DNA from: Streptomyces sp. NL15-2K
GTDB lineage: Bacteria; Actinomycetota; Actinomycetes; Streptomycetales; Streptomycetaceae
Length of the DNA stretch: 64,000 nt
Assembly (NCBI RefSeq): GCF_030551255.1
Contig: NZ_CP130630.1
Location: 9,113,001-9,177,000, forward strand
Direction: 5' to 3'
Of the stretch, positions 42,855-51,076 are shown piece by piece. The notes under the pieces were generated by a model. That model was not told the DNA's origin. It saw nothing but the letters and a program-made list of their open reading frames with translations, and made no database searches. Made by a program: the position numbers and the translations under genes. Numbering within the stretch: position 1 is the first letter of the stretch; the number at the start of each line of letters is the position of its first letter.

Positions 42855-43442
42855 TCAGTCATCACTCTCGCTCTCCTCACGGGGCCAGTGTTCGAGCAGT
42901 ACGTGCAGGGCGTCGATCGCCTTGTCCCAGGAGGCCTGTACGGCGCGGGGGGCGCCGAAGCCGCCGGTGGACTCCAGGGCGCAGTAGCCGTGGAAGGTGG
43001 AGCGCAACAGGCGTACGGCGTCGGTGAGATCGGGTTCTTCCAGGCCGTAGGCGCGGAGCATGCCGTACGTGATCTCGGCGGTGCGGCGCAGGGCGGGGGA
43101 GTCGGCGACGAGGGACTGGTCGACGCGGATCTGGGTGGCCGCGTAGCGGCCCGGCCGCTCCAGCGCGTACTCCCGGTAGGACCCGGCGAAGGCGGCGAGC
43201 GCGTCCTTCCCCGACCGCCCCGCCACGGCCACGGCGATCCGGTCGATCAGCTCGGCCCCGGCGAGCAGCGCGACGCGGGTGCGCAGGTCCTGAAGGTTTT
43301 CGACGTGCGAGTACAGGCTCGCGTCCTTCACGCCGAAGCGGCGGGCCAGGGCGGAGAGGCTGACGTTCTCGAAGCCGACCTCGTCGGCGAGGTCGGCGGC
43401 GGCCACGGTGAGGCGGTCGGCGGTGAGTCCTGCGCGGGCCAT
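42855..43442 (-). CDS. TetR-family regulator with WHG-type C-terminal domain (195 aa)
   Basis: The N-terminal helix-turn-helix (VSLSALARRFGVKDASLYSHVEN) is TetR-like. The C-terminal half (YALERPGRYAATQI and the FHGYCALESTGGFG block) fits the WHG ligand domain. GGAGG lies five bases before the ATG. CCTAGG palindromes directly upstream (43464-43505) are its likely autoregulatory operator. No obvious partner gene is divergent; the nearest, a methyltransferase, starts about 300 bp away. Confidence 0.92.
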   Translation of the reverse strand: MARAGLTADRLTVAAADLADEVGFENVSLSALARRFGVKDASLYSHVENLQDLRTRVALLAGAELIDRIAVAVAGRSGKDALAAFAGSYREYALERPGRYAATQIRVDQSLVADSPALRRTAEITYGMLRAYGLEEPDLTDAVRLLRSTFHGYCALESTGGFGAPRAVQASWDKAIDALHVLLEHWPREESESDD

Positions 43443-43463
43443 GGGACCTCCACGGACAGAAAC

Positions 43464-43505
43464 CTAGGGTACCTAGGAAGCATCCTAGTGCTTCGAGGTT
43501 CTAGG
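43464..43505. promoter_or_regulatory. Clustered CCTAGG palindromes, likely TetR operator
   Basis: CCTAGGGTACCTAGG (about 43463-43477) contains two CCTAGG palindromes. A second pair, CCTAGTGC and GGTTCTAGG, follows within 30 bp. It lies directly upstream of the tetR start and fits autoregulation. Confidence 0.6.
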
Positions 43506-43739
43506 TTCTTGATGAATGGAAAGCAACCGCCGGACTGTGCGAGGCTGTTACGTCACCTCTGAAAGGGCTGGTCATGGGGCTCGGCATGGTTCTCGGCGAC
43601 TTCTCCTCTCGCGCTTCGACGCGGGAGCGGTAGCCCTGCCTGCCCCGACACTCGTGCCCGTGCCGTAGCACGGGCCGTTCTCCCGCTCCTCGTCGAAGTG
43701 CTCTTCGTGCCCCGCACGTTCGATCACGAGGAGTACGTC
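43506..43739. other. Intergenic region with a perfect hairpin before the methyltransferase gene
   Basis: No gene is evident. GCCCGTGC-CGTA-GCACGGGC (43656-43675) is a perfect 8-bp stem with a 4-base loop, 64 bp upstream of the methyltransferase start. It could be a terminator or attenuator in the leader. No T-tract follows. Confidence 0.5.
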
Positions 43740-44873
43740 GTGTCCACGATCCACTGGACCGAGAGCAACACCCCCCGTTCCGCCACTTGGCATTCCGAGA
43801 ACGCGACCCCGCCTCCCGGCCGGGTCGCCGTCGCGGACGACCGTATGAAGGCCGACACCGCCCACCGTCTGGCCTGCGAAGGAACCGCCCTGCTGTGGCG
43901 GGGTGACTTCCACAACGCTCGTCAGCTGCTGCGGGCGATGGGCCGCCGCGTCGACCGGAAACCTCCCCGGCGAGGGGCCGGCCCGGCAGAGTCCTTCCAC
44001 CTGTACCGCAGGGCCCGCGGCCATCGTGCCCGCGTGCTGGGCAGGCTCCTCGTTCTGCTGGACGAGGACCACTCCCTGGACCTGCGCAGAGCCCCCGATG
44101 TGCGCCTGGCCTGCACCGAGGCGTACGGTCCGCCGGCCGAGCCGACGGTGGTCTCCCTCACGGAACTGCTGGGGGTGATCGGAGCGCATCAGTGGCGCAC
44201 GAAGGGGGTGGAGGTACCGGCCCTCGGCGCCCGCATCCACCCGCATTACGGCGTGTTCTCCCCGGCCAGGGGCGAGTACGTCGACCTGGTCGCGCGGGCA
44301 CCGCTCCCGGTGCCGGCGGACCACGGCGCGGGTCGCCGTACCGCGTTCGACCTCGGGACGGGAACGGGAGTGCTCGCAGCCGTCCTGGCCCGCCGGGGGG
44401 TCGACCGGGTCCTGGCCACCGACATCAGTCCGCGTGCTCTGGTCTGCGCACGCGACAACGTCCGCCGACTGCGCCTCGGCGGGCGCATCGACGTGGTGGG
44501 CCCCGGCCTCTTCCCCGACGGGCGCGCGGACCTCGTCGTCTGCAACCCGCCCTGGGTTCCGGCCCGGCCCACCTCCGCCGTGGAGCAGGGCGTCTACGAC
44601 CCGGGCGGCAGCATGCTCCGGAGTTTCCTCGACGGACTCACCGCCCACCTCGAACCGGGCGGTGAGGGATGGCTCGTCCTGTCGGACTTGGCGGAGCGCC
44701 TCGGACTCAGGACGCGCCGCGAACTGCCGGCAGCCATGGAGACGGCGGGCCTGCGCGTGGTGGACAGGATCGACACCGGGCCGCGGCATCCACGAGCGAG
44801 GGACACCGCTGATCCCCTCCACTCCGCCCGCACCGCCGAGATCACGTCGCTCTGGCGCCTGGCGGCCGATTGA
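43740..44873 (+). CDS. SAM-dependent methyltransferase with NPPW motif (377 aa)
   Basis: A class I methyltransferase: the SAM-binding glycine loop FDLGTGTGVLAAVLARRG is at about 203-220, the acidic strand is LATDIS, and the catalytic NPPW is at N269-W272. NPPW/NPPY motifs mark enzymes that methylate planar nitrogens of nucleic acids or glutamine (HemK/PrmC, RlmG-like). The N-terminal 170 residues form an extra domain. I start at GTG 43740 because AGGAG lies seven bases upstream; an ATG at 43698 lacks one. Target unknown. Confidence 0.82.
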   Translation: MSTIHWTESNTPRSATWHSENATPPPGRVAVADDRMKADTAHRLACEGTALLWRGDFHNARQLLRAMGRRVDRKPPRRGAGPAESFHLYRRARGHRARVLGRLLVLLDEDHSLDLRRAPDVRLACTEAYGPPAEPTVVSLTELLGVIGAHQWRTKGVEVPALGARIHPHYGVFSPARGEYVDLVARAPLPVPADHGAGRRTAFDLGTGTGVLAAVLARRGVDRVLATDISPRALVCARDNVRRLRLGGRIDVVGPGLFPDGRADLVVCNPPWVPARPTSAVEQGVYDPGGSMLRSFLDGLTAHLEPGGEGWLVLSDLAERLGLRTRRELPAAMETAGLRVVDRIDTGPRHPRARDTADPLHSARTAEITSLWRLAAD

Positions 44874-44886
44874 CGTCGGCAGGTGT

Positions 44887-44933
44887 GGACCTCCGCCCGC
44901 ATACGGTATACAGAACCGTCTGGGCGGGGGTCC
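44887..44933. terminator. Bidirectional terminator with two nested stems
   Basis: Arms GGACCTCCGCCC (44887-44898) and GGGCGGGGGTCC (44922-44933) pair with one mismatch. An inner stem ACGGT/ACCGT lies between them. It sits between two convergent genes (stops at 44873 and 44948), as expected for a shared terminator. Confidence 0.7.
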
Positions 44934-44947
44934 CCTGCGTAACCGCG

Positions 44948-46276
44948 TCAGCCGATCGGCGCGTACAGCACGCCCAGCTTGTCGACCTCGCTCCCCGACC
45001 GCCCGGTGAACCCGGCGATCTGCCAGCCGGACGGGGCCGTGAACGTCTTCGTGTCGGACGTCGCCGTACCGGCCGACACCGAACGGCCCTTGTCCGTCGT
45101 GAACGTCGCCGAGAACAAGCGTGTACGGCCGTCCTTCTGCCCCTGCGTCAACTTCACGGACGTGAGGTGCTCGCCGGACGCGAGGGTCAGGGACGTCGCC
45201 GTGCCGCCCGTACCGCCGTGGGAGACGGTCGTACCGCCGTCGTAGGAGAGCGACACCCCGTCCAGGCGGGATGCGCCGCGCAGCGTCAGTGTGCGGGGGG
45301 ACGGTGTCGCGGGCAGGTCGTCCGCGTCGTTGAAGGCCGTGCCGTGCGGGCCGCCGAAGAAGTCGCTCGCCTTCAGGGACGAGTCGAGGGTGTAGGAGAA
45401 GTCGACCGCGTGCGGGAAGTGGTCGGAGAGGTTGCCGCCCGCGGAGTCCAGGAAGGACGCCCACTCGTTGTTGTAGCGGGTGGCCGACAGCGAGAGCAGC
45501 TTGCTGCCCCGGTAGAGGACCTTGTCCACCACCTCGCAGTCGTTCGTGGGCGCCGTCGTGGGGCACACCAGCGCGTCCGCGCCCTGCGCCGGCGCCGTTC
45601 CGCCCTTCACCAGCTTCACCCACGGGTCCGTCAGGCCGTTCTCCTCGACCAGCGTGCGGATGTTGTCGCCGGTGCGCGTGTACCGCGTGTTCGTGTCGCC
45701 CATGACGATCACCGCGTTGCCCGCGGAGTTCGCCTTGATGAAGTCGGAGAGCTGCGAGACGTTGGCGCGGCGCGCCGCCAGCGCGTCCTCGGTCGAGTCC
45801 GCGTTGGTGTGGACGTTGTACAGGTCGACGAAGACGCCCTCGGCGAGGCGCACGCGCGCCAGCGAAAAGCCCTTCGGCGTCAGGCAGTTGGTGCCCGTGC
45901 AGTTGTTCCACTTCACCCGCTGGAAGTCCTCGAAGGCGTAGTCCGAGAGGGTGTTGAGGCCGTCGCCGAACGGCACGCCGCCGCTGGTCGCGGTGCGGTG
46001 CGGGTGGTTGTCCCCGGCGTACAGGGCCGCGTGGTAGTTGAAGTCCTCCTGGACGTTCACGATGTCGTACGCCCCGAGGCGCGGGGAGATCAGCGGGGTG
46101 TTCTTCTCCGGATTGCCCGAGCTCAGGCCTTCCGGAAGGCCCGCGACGTTGTACGTCAGGACGTTGAACGACCCGGTGGTGGCGGACACCGCCGCGGTCG
46201 CGGGCGTCGTGCCGGTGGCGGCGAGGCCGGTGACGGCGAGGGTGGCGGCCGCCAGGGCGCCGAGGAGTCTTCTCAT
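44948..46276 (-). CDS. Secreted endonuclease/exonuclease/phosphatase-family protein with jacalin-like domain (442 aa)
   Basis: A Sec signal (RRLLGALAAATLAVTGLAAT) precedes a DNase I/sphingomyelinase-like catalytic domain. The metal and catalytic blocks LTYNVAGLP, NVQEDFNYH, DLYNVHTNAD, IVMGDTNTRY and the final LSDHFPHAV are all present. The last 120 residues resemble a jacalin-type lectin repeat, ending GWQIAGFTGRSGSEVDKLGV. GGAGAG precedes ATG 46276. A phosphodiesterase or lipase-C-like role outside the cell is likely. Divergent from another phosphoesterase (PHP). Confidence 0.87.
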   Translation of the reverse strand: MRRLLGALAAATLAVTGLAATGTTPATAAVSATTGSFNVLTYNVAGLPEGLSSGNPEKNTPLISPRLGAYDIVNVQEDFNYHAALYAGDNHPHRTATSGGVPFGDGLNTLSDYAFEDFQRVKWNNCTGTNCLTPKGFSLARVRLAEGVFVDLYNVHTNADSTEDALAARRANVSQLSDFIKANSAGNAVIVMGDTNTRYTRTGDNIRTLVEENGLTDPWVKLVKGGTAPAQGADALVCPTTAPTNDCEVVDKVLYRGSKLLSLSATRYNNEWASFLDSAGGNLSDHFPHAVDFSYTLDSSLKASDFFGGPHGTAFNDADDLPATPSPRTLTLRGASRLDGVSLSYDGGTTVSHGGTGGTATSLTLASGEHLTSVKLTQGQKDGRTRLFSATFTTDKGRSVSAGTATSDTKTFTAPSGWQIAGFTGRSGSEVDKLGVLYAPIG

Positions 46277-46509
46277 GGGGGTGTCTCTCCGGTCGGAGGA
46301 GCGGGACGGAAGGTGAACGCTGCTCAGGTTCAGTGTCAATGAGTGTGACCGGAAAGGGCAGTTGGGGAAACAGCGAAGGACGGGTCGAGCCGCCGTGTCC
46401 GGGTCGGCTGCCGATCACTCCCCGGTTGAACAAAGTTCATGTTTCGCCTCGATCCTCCACAGGCGGCGCAGTGGTGCCGCAGAAGGCAGCGGTATCCAGG
46501 AGGCGCAGC
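46277..46509. promoter_or_regulatory. Divergent promoter region of two secreted phosphoesterases, with GTTCA-type direct repeats
   Basis: No gene is present. A GTTCACCTTCC sequence (minus strand, about 46304-46314) matches the unit of a Streptomyces PHO box. GTTGAACAAAGTTCATGTTTC (plus strand, starting near 46425) is a degenerate pair with 11-bp spacing. Phosphate control of both genes is possible but unproven. Confidence 0.35.
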
Positions 46510-48213
46510 ATGGGGCACGGGCATCACCACCACAGTCACGAGCACCACCACAGTCATGAGCACGGGCTCGAGCACGAGGCAGCCCCCGCCTTGCCCGCCG
46601 CCTTCGACACCTCCGTGCCCGACGAGGCCCTGACCCCCGAGCAGCAGTCGCGCCGCTCGCTGCTGCGCCGGGCGGGCCTGCTGGGCGCGGGCCTGGCGGC
46701 GGGGAGCGTGCTCGGTCAGGCGACGCCCGCCGCCGCCACCGACGGCCGCCGTACGAACGGCTTCCTCTGGCTGGCCGGCGACCACCACATCCACACCCAG
46801 TACAGCAGCGACGGCAAGTACCGCGTCGTCGACCAGGTCCGCCAGGGCGCCAGGCACGGCATGGACTGGCTGGTCATCACCGACCACGGCAGCACCACGC
46901 ACGCCAAGATCGGCGTCGAGAAGGTCAACCCGGACATCAAGGAGGCCCGGGCCGCGTACGAGGACACCCTCGTCTTCCAGGGCCTGGAGTGGAACATCCC
47001 GGCCGCCGAGCACGGCACCGTCTTCGTGCACCCCGGCAAGAACGAGGTGTCCGTCCTCAAGCAGTTCGAGACCGACTACGACGGCAGCGTGAAGGGCGCC
47101 TCCGACTCCACCCCCGCCAACGAGGCCCTCGCCGTCGCGGGCCTGGCCTTCCTCGGCGAGCAGGTCCGCCGCCGCAAGGTCAAGGACGCGCTGATGCTCG
47201 CCAACCACCCGGCGCGGCGCGGTGTCGACTCCCCGCACGAGATACGCGCCTGGCGCGACGCGACCGACCCGAGCCGGCAGATCGCCGTCGGTTTCGAGGG
47301 CGCGCCCGGCCACCAGGCCGCCGGCCTCCCCGCGCCCCTCGGCATGGCCCGGGCCCGCGGCATCTACGACAACAACCCCAGCGCCAACTCCTTCGCCGGC
47401 TACCCGCTGGAGAGCTACCGCACCTGGGGCGGCTTCGACTGGATGACCGCCACCGTCGGCGGCCTGTGGGACAGCCTCCTCGCCGAGGGCAAGCCCTGGT
47501 GGATCACCGCCAACTCCGACTCCCACCAGGTGTACGCCGACACCGCCGTACGCGGCCCGGGCGGCGACTTCACCGCCAACGGCCGGTACGAGGACCCGGT
47601 CTACGGCGGCAAGATCGACATCACCCAGGGCGACTACTGGCCCGGCCAGTACAGCCGTACGCACGTCGGCGCCGACGGCTTCAACTACGCCGCCGTCATG
47701 GAGGGCATCCGCGCCGGCCGCATCTGGGTCGACCACGGGCAGCTCCTCAGCGGCCTCGACGCCCGTGTGTCCGGCGGCGGCCGCTGGGCCACGCTCGGCG
47801 GCGCCCTGCACGTGAAGAAGGGCACGAACGTCAGGCTGACGGTCGACGTGGCACTGGCCGGTGGCCCCAACTGGGCCGGATTCGTGCCCAAGTTGGCGCG
47901 CGTGGACGTCATCCAGGGCGATGTGACCGGCCCCGTCCCGGACAAGGACACGTTCACCGCGCCGACGGCCAAGGTCGTGCGGTCGTACGAGGTGAACAAG
48001 TCGACCGGCGTCGTGCGCATCGGCTACGAACTCGGGCGTGTGGAGCGCCCGTTGTACGTCCGTCTGCGCGGCACCGACGGCAACCGGTCCGCCGTCGGGG
48101 CGATGGGCGCCGCCGTCGACCCGGCCGGCCCGGCCATCGACGTGGTCGGCGACGCGGACCCGTGGCGGGACCTGTGGTTCTACTCCAACCCCGTGTGGGT
48201 CCTGCCCTCGTGA
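46510..48213 (+). CDS. Secreted PHP-domain phosphoesterase with His-rich N-terminus (567 aa)
   Basis: The protein begins MGHGHHHHSHEHHHSHEHG, a natural metal-binding His tract, then about 30 residues, then a Tat-like signal (QSRRSLLRRAGLLGAGLAAG). The PHP domain follows: DHHIHTQYSSDG, WLVITDHGSTTHA, NIPAAEHGTVFVHP and NSDSHQVYADT supply the metal-binding His/Asp set. The C-terminal part is a beta domain. AGGAGG precedes ATG 46510. It should hydrolyse phosphate esters outside the cell. The downstream gene overlaps by 4 bp. Confidence 0.85.
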   Translation: MGHGHHHHSHEHHHSHEHGLEHEAAPALPAAFDTSVPDEALTPEQQSRRSLLRRAGLLGAGLAAGSVLGQATPAAATDGRRTNGFLWLAGDHHIHTQYSSDGKYRVVDQVRQGARHGMDWLVITDHGSTTHAKIGVEKVNPDIKEARAAYEDTLVFQGLEWNIPAAEHGTVFVHPGKNEVSVLKQFETDYDGSVKGASDSTPANEALAVAGLAFLGEQVRRRKVKDALMLANHPARRGVDSPHEIRAWRDATDPSRQIAVGFEGAPGHQAAGLPAPLGMARARGIYDNNPSANSFAGYPLESYRTWGGFDWMTATVGGLWDSLLAEGKPWWITANSDSHQVYADTAVRGPGGDFTANGRYEDPVYGGKIDITQGDYWPGQYSRTHVGADGFNYAAVMEGIRAGRIWVDHGQLLSGLDARVSGGGRWATLGGALHVKKGTNVRLTVDVALAGGPNWAGFVPKLARVDVIQGDVTGPVPDKDTFTAPTAKVVRSYEVNKSTGVVRIGYELGRVERPLYVRLRGTDGNRSAVGAMGAAVDPAGPAIDVVGDADPWRDLWFYSNPVWVLPS

Positions 48214-48722
48214 CGCCGTACGCCCTCACCGTGGACGCGGGGGTCAAGGACCTGCGCGCGGCCGACCACCTGATCCATCTGCTGGCGGCCGAACTCGCCC
48301 TCCCCGAGAGCGCGTTCGGCTGCACGCACCTGGTGCGCGGAGACCGCCCGCGGGTCGCCCTGTCGTTCACCCTGCCGTCCGAGCCGCTCCTGCGCACCGC
48401 CCGGGAGCGGCTCACGGCCGGGGAGTACGAGGTGTCGCCCGGCGTCCCCGACGCGGCGGGCCGCGCGGTGATCTACCCGGGGGTCTCCTCCCTCACGGGC
48501 ACACTGACGATCGCCGACGTGCTCGCGCGCTCGGCGATCGACCGGGTGACGGTTCTGGGCGCGGCGGAAGAACTCCCGCCGCACACCCGCCTGGTGACGT
48601 GGGACCACGTCCGTCCGCAGTGGCAGGACGGCGAGCTCGTCCTCACCGCCATGCCGGCGGTGGGCGGCACGCTCGTCCCCTTCGAGGTCCCGGCCCCGAC
48701 CCCGTGCTGCGCTGACCACTGA
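48210..48722 (+). CDS. Conserved-type hypothetical protein coupled to PHP gene (170 aa)
   Basis: Not recognised. GTG 48210 overlaps the PHP stop (GTGA), so it is translationally coupled. There is no signal peptide or membrane segment; the protein is mixed alpha/beta, with KDLRAADHLIHLLAAELA near the start and a CC pair close to the C-terminus (PTPCCADH). The frame shows normal Streptomyces third-position GC bias. It may be an accessory or regulator of the phosphoesterase. Confidence 0.7.
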   Translation: MTPYALTVDAGVKDLRAADHLIHLLAAELALPESAFGCTHLVRGDRPRVALSFTLPSEPLLRTARERLTAGEYEVSPGVPDAAGRAVIYPGVSSLTGTLTIADVLARSAIDRVTVLGAAEELPPHTRLVTWDHVRPQWQDGELVLTAMPAVGGTLVPFEVPAPTPCCADH

Positions 48723-48758
48723 CGCGCCGGCAGACGGGTGGGTCGGCATTGAACGCCC

Positions 48759-48789
48759 TTGACCTCAAGTCGAGTTGAGGTCCTAACGT
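48759..48789 (+). promoter_or_regulatory. SoxR/MerR-type promoter with 19-bp spacer and ACCTCAA/TTGAGGT operator
   Basis: The -35 box TTGACC (48759-48764) and -10 box TAACGT (48784-48789) are 19 bp apart, the over-long spacing typical of MerR-family promoters. Between them lies the inverted repeat ACCTCAA-GTCGAG-TTGAGGT (48762-48781), a close match to the SoxR box known in actinobacteria. The promoter ends 42 bp before the ATG of the oxidoreductase. Confidence 0.85.
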
Positions 48790-48831
48790 GCCGCGTACGT
48801 GATCACCCGCCCAGGACAGGAAGAGACAACG

Positions 48832-49671
48832 ATGATCCTCGTGACCGGCGCGACCGGAAACATCGGGAGTGCTCTGCTGCGGCAGCTGCGCCGCAACGAT
48901 GCCGGACCCGTGCGAGGCCTGACCCGTGACGCGGGGCGAGCCTCGTTCCCCGACGGGATCGAGGTCGTCGAGGGGGACCTCGCGCGGGCGGATTCACTGA
49001 AGGACGCGTTGGACGGGGCACGTTCGCTGTTCCTGCTGTCGGGCACGGGCGCCGAGGCGGATGTCCTCGACGCCGCACGGCACGCAGGCGTGGAGCATGT
49101 GGTGCTCGTGTCCTCGATCACGGTCGAGACCCATCCGCATCTGCCCGCCGCGCGGGAGAACCTGGCCGTGGAGCGTCTCCTCGAAGGCAGCGGCATGGCC
49201 TGGACCGTCCTCAGGCCGACGCAGTTCGCTTCCAACACCCTGTGGTGGGCGCCATCGATCCGAGAGCACGGCGTGGTCCGGGCGCCGTACGTGGATGTCG
49301 GGCTCCCGACCATCCATCCCGCCGACATCGCTGCGGTGGCCCGTACGGCGCTGACCGAGCCGGGCCACCGGGGCCGGACATACGCCCTGACGGGACCGGA
49401 GCGCGTCACGGTCCGACGCCAGGTCGCCGCCATCGCCGACGCATCGGGACGGGAGGTCTCCCTGGTGGAGATCAGCCGCCAGGAGGCCCACCGGCAGATG
49501 ACCTCCTTCATGGGGGACGAGACCGCGAGCGCGGTGCTCGACCTGATGGGCGGCGACGTCAACGAGGAACTGCTGGAGGTGCGGGACACGGTCTCGCGGG
49601 TCACCGGATCCCCGGCCAGCCCCTTCCGGCAGTGGGCGGCGGAGAATGCCGCCGCCTTCGCCGCCGGGTGA
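48832..49671 (+). CDS. NmrA-like NAD(P)-binding oxidoreductase, probable SoxR target (279 aa)
   Basis: An atypical short-chain dehydrogenase of the NmrA/quinone-oxidoreductase-2 kind. The N-terminus MILVTGATGNIGSALLRQL has the GxxGxxG dinucleotide loop, and LVSSITVETHPH takes the place of the usual YxxxK site, so it may act as a quinone reductase or redox sensor. Start ATG 48832 with AGGAAGAG upstream. The SoxR-type promoter places it in the redox-stress regulon that responds to redox-active metabolites. Its 3' end overlaps the convergent FAD gene by 71 bp. Confidence 0.88.
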   Translation: MILVTGATGNIGSALLRQLRRNDAGPVRGLTRDAGRASFPDGIEVVEGDLARADSLKDALDGARSLFLLSGTGAEADVLDAARHAGVEHVVLVSSITVETHPHLPAARENLAVERLLEGSGMAWTVLRPTQFASNTLWWAPSIREHGVVRAPYVDVGLPTIHPADIAAVARTALTEPGHRGRTYALTGPERVTVRRQVAAIADASGREVSLVEISRQEAHRQMTSFMGDETASAVLDLMGGDVNEELLEVRDTVSRVTGSPASPFRQWAAENAAAFAAG

Positions 49672-51076
49672 GATGCCGCAACGCCGACGCCGCCGCGTGC
49701 GCCCCGCACATGCCGTGGGCGCCCGCGCCCGGTGGCGTGGCCGCCGAGCAGATGAACATGCCCGGTACGCCGGTGGCGTACGGGTCGAGGGCGGGGCGCG
49801 GCCTGGCCACGAGCTGGGTGACGGTGTTGGCGCCCGTGATGATGTCGCCGCCCACGTAGTTCGGGTTGTACTCCGCGAGCGCGGACGGGGAGCGGACCGC
49901 CGTGGCGAGGACCCGGTCGCGGAAGCCCGGGGCGAACCGTTCGATCTGGCGTACGACCGCCTCGGTGGCGTCGCCGTCGTAGCCGTGCGGTACGTGTGCG
50001 TACGTCCACACGGGGTGGACGTCGCCCTTCGACCGCTGGGGATCGGCCAGGTACTGCTGGCCGACGAGCATGAAGGGCCGCTCGGGCATCCGGCCGGCGT
50101 GGACCGCGCGTTCGACGGCGGCGACCTCCTCGAACGTGCCGCCGAGGTGCACCGTGCCCGCCCGGCGTGCGGCCTCGTGGGTCCAGGGCACGCCGCCCTC
50201 GACCGCGAAGTCCACCTTGAAGGCGGCCGGTCCGTGCCGGAACCGGCGGTAGGCGCGGGCCACCCGGGGCGGCAGCCGGTCGCCGAGGATCTCCGCGACC
50301 GCGCGCGGCGCGAGGTCGAAGAGGACCACGTCGGAAGGAGGCAACTGGGCCGCCGACCGGACGCGGACTCCGGTCTCGATCCGGCCGCCGAGCTCGGCCA
50401 GCAGCGCGGCCAGTGCGTCGGTGATCGCCCGGGAGCCGCCCTCGGCCACCGCCCAGCCGTGCCGGTGCCCGGCCGCGATGACCGAGAGCCCGATCGCGGC
50501 GGTCGCGGGCAGGTGCAGCGGGCGGAAGGCGTGCGCCGCCACCCCGCCGTACAGCGCGCGGGCGGACTCGGTGCGCCACACCCCGGCCACGGCGCGGGCG
50601 GGCAGCAGGGCCGGCAGCCCGAACCGCGCCAGCAGCAGGGGGTGGTGCGGCACGCGCGCGAGCGGGCCGAGGAAGTCCTCGGCGAGCGCGTCGAAGCCGT
50701 CGGTGAGCGGTCCGAACAACCGCCGCCACCTGCGCCCGTCGACCGGCCCGAGGCCCTCCGCCGTCTCCCGCACCGACCGGTACAGCACCCCGGCCTCGCC
50801 GGAGTCCAGCGGATGCACGCAGTCGATCTCCGGCAGGCGCCAGCGCAGGCCGTACCGGCCCAGGTCGAGCGTGCGCAGGAACGGGGAGCCCACGGCCATC
50901 GGGTGCGTCGCCGAGCAGTGGTCGTGCAGCAGGCCCGGCGTCAGCTCACTGGTGCGGGTCCCGCCGCCGATCGTGTCGGCCGCCTCCAGGACGGTGACGT
51001 CCACGCCCGCGCGGGCGAGGCGGACGGCGGCGGCGAGGCCGTTGGGACCGCTGCCCACGACGACGGCTGTGCTCAT
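49601..51076 (-). CDS. Phytoene desaturase-like FAD-dependent oxidoreductase (491 aa)
   Basis: An amine-oxidase/phytoene-desaturase fold flavoprotein. The N-terminal FAD loop is AVVVGSGPNGLAAAVRLARAG with the following acidic strand end (VTVLEAADTIGGG). The C-terminal FAD block is GMFICSAATPPGAGAHGMCG. I start at ATG 51076, with GGAGATC upstream; a longer frame to 51412 has no support. The last 22 residues (after AAASALRHL) are basic and low-complexity, and are coded in the overlap with the convergent gene, suggesting loss of an original stop codon. Substrate unknown; no carotenoid genes are nearby. Confidence 0.87.
   Translation of the reverse strand: MSTAVVVGSGPNGLAAAVRLARAGVDVTVLEAADTIGGGTRTSELTPGLLHDHCSATHPMAVGSPFLRTLDLGRYGLRWRLPEIDCVHPLDSGEAGVLYRSVRETAEGLGPVDGRRWRRLFGPLTDGFDALAEDFLGPLARVPHHPLLLARFGLPALLPARAVAGVWRTESARALYGGVAAHAFRPLHLPATAAIGLSVIAAGHRHGWAVAEGGSRAITDALAALLAELGGRIETGVRVRSAAQLPPSDVVLFDLAPRAVAEILGDRLPPRVARAYRRFRHGPAAFKVDFAVEGGVPWTHEAARRAGTVHLGGTFEEVAAVERAVHAGRMPERPFMLVGQQYLADPQRSKGDVHPVWTYAHVPHGYDGDATEAVVRQIERFAPGFRDRVLATAVRSPSALAEYNPNYVGGDIITGANTVTQLVARPRPALDPYATGVPGMFICSAATPPGAGAHGMCGAHAAASALRHLTRRRRRRHSPPPTAGRGWPGIR

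Noticed and set aside
43572..46433. A 953-codon minus-strand frame spanning the methyltransferase and EEP genes
   Set aside because: It crosses two real genes and a terminator and has no domain content of its own.
49601..51076. Carotenoid biosynthesis cluster
   Set aside because: The FAD protein resembles phytoene desaturase but no crtB, crtE or crtY-like genes are adjacent.
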